Source of the DNA: Chloroflexota bacterium
Lineage (GTDB): Bacteria > Chloroflexota > Anaerolineae > 4572-78 > J111
Direction: 5' to 3'
Assembly (NCBI GenBank): GCA_016860845.1
Contig: BOKF01000009.1
Coordinates: 62,001 to 126,000 of the forward strand
DNA: 64,000 bases
The notes below the pieces were generated by a model that saw nothing but the letters and a program-made list of their open reading frames with translations, was not told the DNA's origin and made no database searches. Below, in pieces: positions 36,127-45,200 of the stretch; positions within the stretch are counted from its first letter, which is position 1; the number at the start of each line of letters is the position of its first letter. Made by a program: the position numbers and the translations under genes.

Positions 36127-36201
36127 TCTGTCCCAGATTTTAGGTGTAGGGGCGCAAGGCCTTGCGCCCCTACAGGGACACTCCTAAAAATCAGGACAGA
36201 C
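36127..36201. repeat. Nested palindrome (TCTGTCC ends, GTAGGGGCGC core)
   Basis: The core GTAGGGGCGCAAGG with its exact inverse forms a perfect 28-bp palindrome (36146-36173). The outer arms TCTGTCCCAGATTTTAGG and CCTAAAAATCAGGACAGA are nearly perfect. It resembles the 27414 palindrome. Confidence 0.8.
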
Positions 36202-36286
36202 TCAAGCTGGGTAGGTATGGGCAGATTGTACCGACAGCCCCCAGGTGAGTATAATAGCCTCCATCTTTTTTAGCCGAGGCAGTTTC

Positions 36287-37483
36287 ATGACCCTTCTGCG
36301 CAACAAACTCTTTCTGGCCGTTACGGTGGGCCACCTGGTGATTGATATTTTCAACAGCATGGGCTCGGTGCTGGTAACGTTTTTGAGTATCCCGATGGCC
36401 CTCAGCGCGGCCCAGATTGGGCTGGCGTTAAGCGCCTATTCGCTCCTGGCGGCGGTCACCCAGCCTCTCTTTGGCTGGCTGGCCGATAAAGTGGGCAGTC
36501 GCTGGTTGGGGCCGGGGAGTGTTGCCTGGACGATTGGGTTTATGGCTCTGGCCGTTTTTGTGGCCCAAACGACCAATAATTTTGTCCTGTTTATGCTTCC
36601 CTTCACTCTGGCCGCGCTCGGTTCCGGCGCATTTCATCCCCTGGCCACGATGCATTCAACAACGGCAGTGCTTGGCCAGGCGGCAACGGCAACCGGCATG
36701 TTCTTTTTGTTTGGACAGGGCGGGCTGGCCGGAGGGCCGTTTCTGGGCGGCCTCATTCTTGATCACATCGGGAGCGCGGGTATTTACGGGCTGGCTTTGT
36801 TGACCGTCCCTTTTCTCTTGTTTATGGCTTATGCCATGCGCCATACCTCGCTCCGTCACCCCCATGCTGCCAGGCACGATCAAACCGGAGTCAGCCAGAC
36901 CAGCATGCGCTGGGGCGCAATTGGACTGCTGGCGCTGATCACGGGACTGCGTTCGTGGGTGTTTTTGGGTACGGTTAACTTTATGCCTAAAATGTTTCTG
37001 GATATGGGCTGGAGCGCCACCGAGCAAGGCGCGCTTGTCGCCGTTTACTGGCTGGCTTCGGGGATAACCGGGGTGATCGGCGGCAACCTGGCCGACCGCT
37101 GGGGCCGGCGACAGGTAGTTTTTGTGACCTTGCTGCTTGGCTCGCTGCCTGTTTACTTCTTGCCGCTCCATGATAACTGGCTGGCCTTTGCCCTGGCCGT
37201 AATGAGTGGGGGACTGCTGGGAGCGTCGCACAGTATTTTGATCGTCATTGCCCAAGCGCTGGTGCCAGGCCGGGCGGCCTTTGCCTCCGGCGTGTCATTG
37301 GGCTACTTGTTTGCCGCCGGGGCCGTGGCGGCCTGGATTATTGGCTCGCTGGCCGATGTGTGGGGGCTTAATTTGGTCATTCAAGCCGGAGCCGCGGTGG
37401 GACTGGCCGCCGCCCTGCTGTCGCTGTTTCTGCCATCCACCCGCGAGACGTCCCAGCCGCAGCCGGAGGGAGTGCCCGCGTAG
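36287..37483 (+). CDS. MFS transporter (drug/sugar exporter-like)
   Basis: The 398-residue protein has twelve likely membrane helices. The loop between helices 2 and 3 has the MFS motif GWLADKVGSRW, and the half-way equivalent NLADRWGRRQ. The style (NSMGSVLVTF near the start, HPLATMHS) resembles the fosmidomycin-resistance (Fsr) branch. The family uses proton flux to export small molecules. The ATG at 36287 has GAGG upstream; the frame is open to 36245 but has no binding site. Stands alone. Confidence 0.88.
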   Translation: MTLLRNKLFLAVTVGHLVIDIFNSMGSVLVTFLSIPMALSAAQIGLALSAYSLLAAVTQPLFGWLADKVGSRWLGPGSVAWTIGFMALAVFVAQTTNNFVLFMLPFTLAALGSGAFHPLATMHSTTAVLGQAATATGMFFLFGQGGLAGGPFLGGLILDHIGSAGIYGLALLTVPFLLFMAYAMRHTSLRHPHAARHDQTGVSQTSMRWGAIGLLALITGLRSWVFLGTVNFMPKMFLDMGWSATEQGALVAVYWLASGITGVIGGNLADRWGRRQVVFVTLLLGSLPVYFLPLHDNWLAFALAVMSGGLLGASHSILIVIAQALVPGRAAFASGVSLGYLFAAGAVAAWIIGSLADVWGLNLVIQAGAAVGLAAALLSLFLPSTRETSQPQPEGVPA

Positions 37484-37490
37484 CGAGACC

Positions 37491-37572
37491 GCCGGCCACC
37501 GACCGACGACCGCCGCAGATTAAATCTTACCTGGTTCTTACGGCGGTCTGCCGTCGGCAGTCGGTGGCCGGT
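37491..37572. repeat. Imperfect inverted repeat (CCGGCCACCGAC arms)
   Basis: CCGGCCACCGACCGACG and CGGCAGTCGGTGGCCGG pair as arms with ACGGCGGTCT inside. It lies between the MFS gene and the 22-bp array. Confidence 0.65.
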
Positions 37573-37627
37573 AACTATCCCCCAAAAATACCACTGTTCC
37601 CTTAACAGATTTGTGTTAAAATTATTT

Positions 37628-37832
37628 TATCACTGCTAACAGTGATAGAATCTTTGTCAAGCAGTGATAGAGCTTCTACCAGCCGCTGATAAAGGTTTTA
37701 TCAAGTGCTGATAAAGACTTTACCTAGTGCTGACAAGGACCTTTACCTAGTGCTGATAAAGGCTTTACCTGGTGCTGACAAAGCCTTTACTTAATACTGA
37801 TAAAGCCAATTCTTTACATCATGATAAAAGGC
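37628..37832. promoter_or_regulatory. Array of nine 22-bp dyad repeats before the cyclase gene
   Basis: TGATA/TGACA anchors fall at 37643, 37665, 37687, 37709, 37731, 37754, 37776, 37798 and 37822, so steps are 22, 22, 22, 22, 23, 22, 22, 24 bases. The unit consensus is TGATAAAGNCTTTACCTAGT. The core GATAAAG-N-CTTTACC is a near-perfect dyad, as expected for a dimeric DNA-binding protein. The array opens with TATCACTG-CTAA-CAGTGATA and runs to within ten bases of the gene start at 37841. It could be an operator array, iterons, or an RNA hairpin string. The unit length is not a multiple of three, so it is not coding. It fills most of the gap 37484-37840. Confidence 0.9.
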
Positions 37833-37840
37833 GGTAACTT

Positions 37841-39625
37841 ATGACCGAACGCCAGGAAATTGAGCAGGCTATCATCGGTTTGGAAGCCCAACGGACCTCG
37901 TTGGACAGCGCCGTCGTCGAAACCAGCGTGGCGGCGCTGCGGCAACAGTTGGCCGAATTAGACCGCGCCGAAACCTTGCCGCTGGCCCTCAAAGGTGAAC
38001 GCAAGCAGGTGACAGTGATGTTTGCCGACATCTCCGGTTTTACCGCGATGAGCGAAAAGCTCGACCCGGAAGAAGTGCGGAGCATGATCAACGCCTGTTT
38101 TGAGGGTCTGGGGGCAGTGATTGACCAGTACGGCGGCCACATTGATAAATTCATCGGCGACGAAATTATGGCCCTGTTTGGCGCGCCCGTCGCCCACGAG
38201 AACGACCCCGAACGGGCGCTGCGAGCCGCCCTGGATATGATGACAGCGCTGGCCGCCTTTAACGCCGAGCATGCCGCCCGTATTCCTAAGCCGCTGGCCC
38301 TGCATTTTGGCATCAACAGCGGCCTGGCGATTGCCGGGGGCATCGGCACGCGCCAACGGCAGGATTACAGCGTGATGGGCGACACGGTTAATCTGGCGGC
38401 CCGGCTGGAGGATTTGAGCGAAGCCGGTGAGATCCTGGTGGGCGAGGATACCTACCGCCTGACCGCGCCGCTGTTTGAATTCGAAGCGATCAAGCCGGTC
38501 ATGCTCAAAGGCAAGGAAAAGCCGGTGAAGGTTTATCGCCTGCTCAAAGCCAAAGCTGCGCCGGGCCGGCTGCGCGGCATCGAAGGGCTGTCTTCGCCAA
38601 TGGTGGGGCGGGAGCGAGAGCTGGCCCTGGCCCTGGAAACGCTGGGCAATTTTCAAAAGGGGCAGGGCGGCGTCATTACGGTGATCGGCGACGCTGGCCT
38701 GGGTAAGTCGCGCTTGATTAGCGAACTTTCCGCCCGCTGCTGCCAGGACGGACAGGCTGATTGGGCCGAGGGGCGGGCGCTGTCTTACGGCGAAAACGCC
38801 CGTTATTTGATTGTCCGTGACCTGTTCCGCAACTTGTTGGGGGTCGCGTCAGAGGCTATGCCGGGGGAGGTAGGACAGGCCCTCCGGGCCGAGCTTGAAC
38901 AGCTTTTTGCCGCTCAAGCGGCCGACATTTACCCTTATCTGGCCCATTTGCTGGACGTGCCGCTGGATGAGGAGTCAGCCCAGCGCCTCAAATATATCGA
39001 AGGGGAGATGCTGCACCAGCGCATTTTGCAGTCTACCCAACAGTATTTTTCGACTCGGGCGGGACGCAAGCCGGTGGTGCTGGTCTGGGAGGATTTGCAC
39101 TGGGGCGATCCGTCGAGCCTGACTCTGCTCGAGGCCCTTTTGCCGCTCACTCAGGCTCACCCCCTGCTGCTGATCATGATCTATCGCCCGGTGCGCGAGG
39201 GGCACACCTGGGCCTTTCACCAACGCTGCCGCGAGTGGCTGGGCGATGCCCAGCGGGTCATTGAGTTGTCGCCCTTGACCCCCGAAGAGAGCGGCCAGTT
39301 GCTCGACAACCTGTTGGAGTCGAATGATTTGCCGGCCAAGATGCGGCAGCTTATCATTGGCAAGGCCGAGGGCAATCCTTTTTATGTGGAGGAGGTCATC
39401 CGCTCGCTGATTGACAGCGGGGCCGTCACCCGCGCCGAAAGCGGCCGGGGCTGGGTGACGACCGCCCGTATTGACGACATCACCATCCCCGACACCCTGC
39501 AAGGCGTTATCATGGCCCGTATTGACCGGCTTAATGCTGAAACCAAGCGCATCCTGCAGGTCGCCGCGGTCATTGGCCGCACCTTCCCTTATCGGGTGCT
39601 GGCGCGGGTGATGAGAGTAGAGTAG
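37841..39625 (+). CDS. Class III nucleotidyl cyclase fused to AAA-type ATPase
   Basis: The 594-residue protein has a class III cyclase domain (about 50-235) with metal Asp residues D63 (FADISGF) and D107 (FIGDEIMALFG), the adenine-selecting Lys K103 and MGDTVNLAARLE. An AAA/STAND-type ATPase follows with Walker A GDAGLGKSR (near 283) and GDPSSLTLLEALLPL after the Walker B. Such proteins normally continue into TPR repeats in one chain of about 1100 residues. Here the frame stops at 39625 and a new frame with the TPR part begins at 39654. cAMP is the likely product. The gene is preceded directly by the 22-bp array. GGCGG lies near the ATG. Confidence 0.92.
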   Translation: MTERQEIEQAIIGLEAQRTSLDSAVVETSVAALRQQLAELDRAETLPLALKGERKQVTVMFADISGFTAMSEKLDPEEVRSMINACFEGLGAVIDQYGGHIDKFIGDEIMALFGAPVAHENDPERALRAALDMMTALAAFNAEHAARIPKPLALHFGINSGLAIAGGIGTRQRQDYSVMGDTVNLAARLEDLSEAGEILVGEDTYRLTAPLFEFEAIKPVMLKGKEKPVKVYRLLKAKAAPGRLRGIEGLSSPMVGRERELALALETLGNFQKGQGGVITVIGDAGLGKSRLISELSARCCQDGQADWAEGRALSYGENARYLIVRDLFRNLLGVASEAMPGEVGQALRAELEQLFAAQAADIYPYLAHLLDVPLDEESAQRLKYIEGEMLHQRILQSTQQYFSTRAGRKPVVLVWEDLHWGDPSSLTLLEALLPLTQAHPLLLIMIYRPVREGHTWAFHQRCREWLGDAQRVIELSPLTPEESGQLLDNLLESNDLPAKMRQLIIGKAEGNPFYVEEVIRSLIDSGAVTRAESGRGWVTTARIDDITIPDTLQGVIMARIDRLNAETKRILQVAAVIGRTFPYRVLARVMRVE

Positions 39626-39653
39626 CTAAATTTGGGCGTGAGGAAAGTAAGCT

Positions 39654-41225
39654 ATGACCAAACTAACCGAACATCTCCAAACCCTGGAAAAATCTGACTT
39701 AATTGCTCAGCAAATGAGTGAGGCCGACCTGGAGTATATCTTCAAGCATGTCTTCACCCAGGAGAGCGTTTACCAAAGCCTGCTCCGCACCGACCGGCGG
39801 CAACTGCACCAGCAGGTCGGCGAGGCCCTGGAAATGCTCTTTGCCCCGGCCCTCAATGGGGAGGAACAGCCCGAAGCGCCGGATAACCTGCCGCTGCTGC
39901 TGGCTTATCACTTTGAAACCAGCGGGGATGTCGAGCGGGCGCTGAAGTATCTCAAAATCGCCGCCGATAAAGCCGCCGCGGTTTATGCCAACCAGGAGGC
40001 CGGCGAGTTATACAGCCGGGCTTTGTCGCTGCTGGATGATCAGGATTACGCCCAGCGCTGGGAGTTGCTGGCGGCGCGCGAAGTGGTCCTCGACCGGCTG
40101 GGCGAGCGCGACCGCCAGGCGACCCAACTGACCCTGATGCAAACCCTGGCCGAATTGATAGCCGACGACACCCGCCTGGCCGTCACCCACAACCGCCGGG
40201 CGGCCTACTTTGATAAAATCAGCGAGTATCAGGCTGCCGCCGAAGCCGCCGAGGTCGGCTTGCGGGCCGCTCGCCGCTCCGGCAACCGGCGCTTGGAGGC
40301 GCAGAGTCTCAACCGGCTGGCCCGGGCGGCCTGGCGCCGTTTCGATTATCCTGCCGTGAAAAAGTGGGCCGACGAGGCCCTGGAAGCGTTGAAGATGGTC
40401 GGCGAGCCGGCGACCAAAACGGTCAGTTTGCTTCACCTGGGCCGGGCCAGCTATCGCCTGGGAGAGTATGATCAGGCCCTGGAATACATCCATGCCGCCC
40501 AGGATTTTACTCGCTATACCGACGACCAGGAAAGCGCGGCGGTGGCCGACCTGATTTTAGGCTGGATTTACCAGCGCCTGGGCGATTACGAATTGGCCGA
40601 GCAGCATTATCGCCTGGCCCTGGAAAAGCGGCGCATGATCGGCGACCGTTACGGCGAAGCGACCGCGCTCAGCCACCTGGGCTGGGTAGCCTGGGATCAG
40701 CAGCGCTACGCAGAGGGCTTGCGTTACTGCCTGGAAGCGCTTGACATCTCCCAAAGCATCGGCGACCGGGAAAATGAGGCTTATGCCCTGACCGGCCTGG
40801 GCCTCAATCACGAACAATTGGGCAACCTGGACGGGGCCAGCTCGAACTATGCGGAAGCCCTGGCGATTCACCGCGAGATCGGGGCGATGACCCTGGCTAT
40901 GTTTGACCAGGCGGGCCTGGCGCGGATAGCCCTGGCGCAGCAGGATCAGGACACGGCCCGCCACTACCTCACCCCCGTGGCCGAATGGATTCAGGCCGGC
41001 AATGCCCAGCAGTTTTGGGACCCGTGGAGCATCTATCTCTGGGCTTACCAGGGGTTAAAAGCTTTGGGCGAAACAGAAACGGCCCAGCAGATTTTGACCG
41101 AGGCCCACACTTTACTGCATCAACGCGCCACAGCCATCAGCGACGACAAGCTGCGCCACTGCTTCTTTGAAAAAGTGGCGGTGAACCGGGAGATTGAGCA
41201 GGCCTGGCAGGAGAAAGATAATTAG
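39654..41225 (+). CDS. TPR-repeat protein, detached C-terminal half of the cyclase-AAA protein
   Basis: The 523-residue protein starts with KLTEHLQTLEKSDLIAQQ, which in related proteins directly continues the AAA domain, then has TPR-like repeats (about 90-480, pairs of helices such as LGRASYRLGEYDQALEYIHA, split here as LGRASYRLGE then YDQALEYIHA). The frame differs from the preceding gene by one step and the 28-base gap has stops in that frame, so a single base error does not rejoin them. GAGGAAAG precedes the ATG. It may be a natural split into two polypeptides that assemble again, or an early stage of decay. Confidence 0.85.
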   Translation: MTKLTEHLQTLEKSDLIAQQMSEADLEYIFKHVFTQESVYQSLLRTDRRQLHQQVGEALEMLFAPALNGEEQPEAPDNLPLLLAYHFETSGDVERALKYLKIAADKAAAVYANQEAGELYSRALSLLDDQDYAQRWELLAAREVVLDRLGERDRQATQLTLMQTLAELIADDTRLAVTHNRRAAYFDKISEYQAAAEAAEVGLRAARRSGNRRLEAQSLNRLARAAWRRFDYPAVKKWADEALEALKMVGEPATKTVSLLHLGRASYRLGEYDQALEYIHAAQDFTRYTDDQESAAVADLILGWIYQRLGDYELAEQHYRLALEKRRMIGDRYGEATALSHLGWVAWDQQRYAEGLRYCLEALDISQSIGDRENEAYALTGLGLNHEQLGNLDGASSNYAEALAIHREIGAMTLAMFDQAGLARIALAQQDQDTARHYLTPVAEWIQAGNAQQFWDPWSIYLWAYQGLKALGETETAQQILTEAHTLLHQRATAISDDKLRHCFFEKVAVNREIEQAWQEKDN

Positions 41226-41352
41226 TCGGACAAAATGCGAACATGCCATCAATCGGAAGCGCGTAGGTTGGGTCGAGCCTGGCGCGAAATCCAACACCCT
41301 CCGATGTAGAGTAACTTTTTGAGTTTCTTTGCGTTCAACCCAATCTGCGGCT

Positions 41353-41736
41353 TTAAGCAGCCCGTTTAAGGCCAAGACTTTCGGCCAGGGTAACATTGAC
41401 CAATTGATTGAGGCTAACGCCCTCGTGCCGGGCTTGTTCAACCAATTTGCGGTGCATCGAGCGGGGGATGCGGACAGTGAATTTACCGCTTAATTCCTCA
41501 TCGCCGGCCAGAGGTAGGGTTGGTTCCGGGATGGGCAGACCTTCGGCCAGAGAGCCTTCGAGCCAGGTCTGTTTAGCATCTTCTATCATCTTCCACAGTT
41601 CGGGCAGGGTATCAGCGCAAGTGATGCAGCCAGGCAGGTCGGGAATTTCGGCGGTATAGCCGCTGCCGTCGGGTTCGGGGTAAATTTTTACCGAGTAGGG
41701 TAAACGCAAATAATAGTTTAAATCTCGCTCAACCAT
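41353..41736 (-). CDS. hicB: HicB-family antitoxin
   Basis: The 127-residue protein has the HicB partial RNase H-like domain (about 8-75, with PDGSGYTAEIPDLPGCITCADTL split as PDGSGYTAEIPDLPGC then ITCADTL) and a C-terminal RHH-type segment (about 85-120, KFTVRIPRSMHRKLVEQA). The start ATG at 41736 has GGAGAAAG upstream. It overlaps the HicA stop. HicB binds HicA and represses the operon. Confidence 0.93.
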   Translation of the reverse strand: MVERDLNYYLRLPYSVKIYPEPDGSGYTAEIPDLPGCITCADTLPELWKMIEDAKQTWLEGSLAEGLPIPEPTLPLAGDEELSGKFTVRIPRSMHRKLVEQARHEGVSLNQLVNVTLAESLGLKRAA

Positions 41737-41977
41737 GGTTGCTTTCTCCTTCAGCCCGATCAATCGCTGCCAGGGCCAATTTTACGTAAATTGGCAAAAC
41801 ATAAGGCCGCCGATAAGGGATAACTAGCCGCTCTGTTTTGCACCAGTAGAAATGATGGCTGCCTTTGCCGGGCCGTTTAGCAAAATTGTAAGCGACCAGT
41901 AGCCGGTCAAGGTCGTCAAAAGAAACGGTTTTGGGATTTTGCTCAATTCGGCGGCGCAGTTTATCGCGCTGGGTCAT
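41729..41977 (-). CDS. hicA: HicA-family mRNA interferase toxin
   Basis: The 82-residue protein has the HicA double-stranded RNA-binding-like fold and the catalytic His in GKGSHHFYW (H41). HicA cuts mRNA. It overlaps the start of the hicB gene by 8 bases and is first in the operon. It is a chromosomal toxin-antitoxin pair with no visible mobile element. Confidence 0.93.
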   Translation of the reverse strand: MTQRDKLRRRIEQNPKTVSFDDLDRLLVAYNFAKRPGKGSHHFYWCKTERLVIPYRRPYVLPIYVKLALAAIDRAEGESNHG

Positions 41978-42102
41978 ATCAAAATGATACTACAGGCGGT
42001 GACAAAAATCAAGAAAAGCGTGGCCTGATACCATCCTAAAACGCATCGGCGGATTAAAATCCGGTGAGACTGGGTTACGGCTTCAAAATCGTAACCAACG
42101 CA

Positions 42103-42139
42103 AAAGACGACGTACTTGACCAGTACGTCGTCTTTGTTT
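42103..42139 (+). terminator. Rho-independent terminator or dual hairpin
   Basis: AAAGACGACGTACT (42103-42116) pairs exactly with AGTACGTCGTCTTT (42122-42135), followed by GTTTT. It lies upstream of the large kinase gene at 42281; on the other strand it would lie upstream of hicA. The remaining sequence of 41978-42280 shows only the -10 box at 42245. Confidence 0.85.
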
Positions 42140-42244
42140 TATAACTGCTCACATCTCCGCCGCGTCAAACAGGTTCCGAGTGACCCTCCTGGAAAATTTT
42201 ACCACCTTACCAAAAAGACTATAGCATTTCTAACCAAATGCCGT

Positions 42245-42250
42245 TATAAT
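42245..42250 (+). promoter_or_regulatory. -10 box before the multidomain kinase gene
   Basis: A perfect TATAAT 30 bases before the ATG at 42281. No good -35 is seen at 17 bases. A GGGA binding site lies just before the ATG. Confidence 0.5.
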
Positions 42251-42280
42251 GGTGGCAACATTAAATCCCAGGGAAGATTT

Positions 42281-45200
42281 ATGAAAGTGAAGATTTGGGG
42301 AGCGCGAGGCTCAATCCCTTCACCCATCCGGCCGGATGAAATCCGGGAGAAGATCATCTCGGCCATCCTCAACATCTCGCAAATCCAGCAGGGTGAGTTC
42401 AGAGAAGAACTTCTTGCCGCGATTTTGGAGGAGCCTCAATCCCTACAAGATGCATCGAGCCAGCCAATCAATTTAGCTCTGGCTAAAACTCAGGTCAAGC
42501 GGCGGCAGGTCATCCGGGCCTACCTGGATAGTTTGTCGCCGCTTGTGGCCGGTACGGCGGGCGGCAATACCCCCTGTATCGAAATCCAGTCGGGCGATGA
42601 GCTGTTTATCATTGACGCCGGCTCCGGGATTCGCGGCCTGGGCCTGGAGTTGATGAAGGGCAAGTGCGGTGAAGGGCGGGGGGTCATTCACCTTTTTTTT
42701 AGCCATCCCCATTGGGACCACATCCAGGGCTTTCCCTTCTTCCGCCCGGCCTTTGTTCCGGGCAACAAGATTTTTATTTACAGCGTGCATAATATGGAAG
42801 CGGCGCTGCGGCGGCAGCAGGATTTTATTAACTTTCCGGTTCCGCTCGATTATATGCAGGCCGAGTTAAACTTTATTCAACTCCGCCCGGATGACACGCG
42901 GGAGTTTGGCGACTTAGTGGTTCAAACCATGCGCAACCATCACCCCGGCGACTCCTATGCCTTTCGTTTTGAAAAGGGCGGCAAGGTGTTTGTTTATGCC
43001 AGCGACGCCTCCTATCCCTCCGGGATGGACATGCGCCCGACCCTCAACTTCTTTGCCGACGCCGACGTGCTGATCTACGACTCTCAATTTACCCAGAAGG
43101 AGTCGGATGAAAAAGAGGATTGGGGCCACAGTTCCTCTCTGGCCGGAGTCGAGATGGCCCAGGAAGCCAACGTTAAAAATCTGGTCCTGTTTCATTTCGA
43201 CCCGACCTACACCGACAAAGACCTGGAAAAAATTTTAGAAGACACCCTCAAGTTCCAGCAGAACCAGTACCCTCTGGTCGAGCCGGTCAACGTCATGATT
43301 GCCCAGGAAGGCCAAACTTTTGACCTGACGCCGTCTAAAACGACCCAATTGCAGCAGGTTCCCGGCGGCAAAGCGGCCATTCTGAAGCCAACCGGTATTT
43401 TTAACGAGCGAGTAGCTGCGGAGCTAAAAAAGCAACTGGCCGAGTTGAAAGAAAACGGCTGGCCGCCCTATCTGGTTATAGATATGTCCGGCGTTGAAAT
43501 GCTACAAGTGGCCGGCCTGCGGGCGCTGGTTAAGCTCCGGCGCGAGCAGTTGAGCACGCCGATGGTCCTGGCCGGTCCTTCCATCAATGTGCAGCAGGTG
43601 ATCGAACTGGCCGGTTATCTGGATTTCTTTGCCATTTACGCTTCGGTGCATGCCGCGCTCAACGCCCTGCAGGCCCGTGAAACGCTCAATCTGCCCGGAC
43701 AGACGATTAAAAATCGTTACTATATCGAGGCCAAGATTGGCGATGGCCCGCTCGGGACGATTTTCAAAGCGACAGATACCCGGCTGAACCGCGCCGTGGC
43801 GGTCAAGGTTCTGTCGGCTTCCTTCAGCGAAGGGGCCATCGAACGCTTTTTGCAGCAGGCCCGAGATCTCGTCAATTTAACCCATCCCAACATCGTTGAC
43901 ATTTATGATTGTGATGAAGACCAGGGACTATCCTACATGGTCGAGGAATTTATCGAGGGCCAGAGCCTGCCGCATTTGTTCAACATCTACTCCGGCCAGC
44001 CGCTGCCGTTTGACCTGGCCCTGACCATCGCCGAAAAGATTGCCCGCGCCCTGGAATATGCTCATGCGCGGGGAGTTATCCACGGGGATTTGAAGCCCGA
44101 AAATGTGCTCCTTGCCGGCGATATCAAGATCAGTGACTTTGGGCTGGGCCGCCTGGAAAGCGGCAAAGCGCTGCTCAACAAGGTGGATGAACCCCTGGAT
44201 CTGGTCACCGCTCGTTACCTGGCCCCGGAGCAAGTGCTGGGCCATCCCATTGATGCTCGCACCGACCTGTACGCCCTGGGCATCATTTTGTACGAGCTGT
44301 TCACCGGCCAGCCTGTCTTTGAAGGCAGCGACCAGGAAGTACTGGAACAGCATCGCAGCAGCCGCCCCCAGCCACCGCGCGAGCTGAATCCTCGCCTCTC
44401 CCGCTCGCTGGAGCACCTGATTTTGAAGCTGTTAGACAAAGACCCCACCCGGCGTTACGCCACGGCCAGAAAAGTCCGGCGGATTCTAACCAACATGACC
44501 TTGACGGTCAGCCATAGCCCATTAAGTCAGGCCTTTGGCTCTCAGCGCTGGCCGGCTTTGGTCAGCCGCCAGAAACCGTTGCAGCGTTTGCTGGAGTTGT
44601 GGGCTGTAACCCGGCAAGGTCAGGGGCAACTGGTCTTGATTGAGGGCGAAACTGGTATTGGCAAAACCCGGCTGATCCAGGAGTTGGCTGACCGTGTGGG
44701 TGAGGCGACCCTTCTCTTTGGGCGATGTCGCTCGCCCGAAAGCAGCCTGGCTTACCGGCCCTTTACCGAGGCCCTCAAAACCTACTTTGCGACAACACCC
44801 ACCCCCGTTGCCCAAAAACAGGTAGGCCAGGTGTTAAGTGTAGCCAGCCACTTTATCCCTGAAATTCAGCAGGTCATGCCTGATTTCATCCTGCAACACC
44901 CCAACCCCGACAGCCGGCCCCCAGCCTTCAGTCTGGCCGAAGCCATTGCTGAAGTTGCGGCAGAATCGCCCTGGCTCATCATTCTGGACGACCTGCAATG
45001 GGCTGATCCAAGCAGTCTGCAATTGTTGGATTATCTGGCCCGGCACTGTTATCAATTGCCGCTGATGATTGTGGCCGCTTATCGCAGCGATGGCGGCAAT
45101 CAGGCCGCTTTGACGGAAATTTTAAGTCGCTGGAGCGGCTACCCCGCTTATAGTTCAATGGTTTTAGCTCATCTGGTGGAACGAGAAACCAAGCAACTGC

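Noticed and set aside
37628..37832. CRISPR-like array
   Set aside because: The period is 22 bases with no unique spacers and no cas genes; units are contiguous dyads.
39600..39670. Simple one-base frameshift between the cyclase-AAA and TPR frames
   Set aside because: The gap holds several stops in the TPR frame, so one base change does not restore one chain; reported as a split instead.
42116..42280. Earlier start of the multidomain kinase gene
   Set aside because: It would begin inside a strong terminator and precede the -10 box; residues before the MBL motif are not domain-like.
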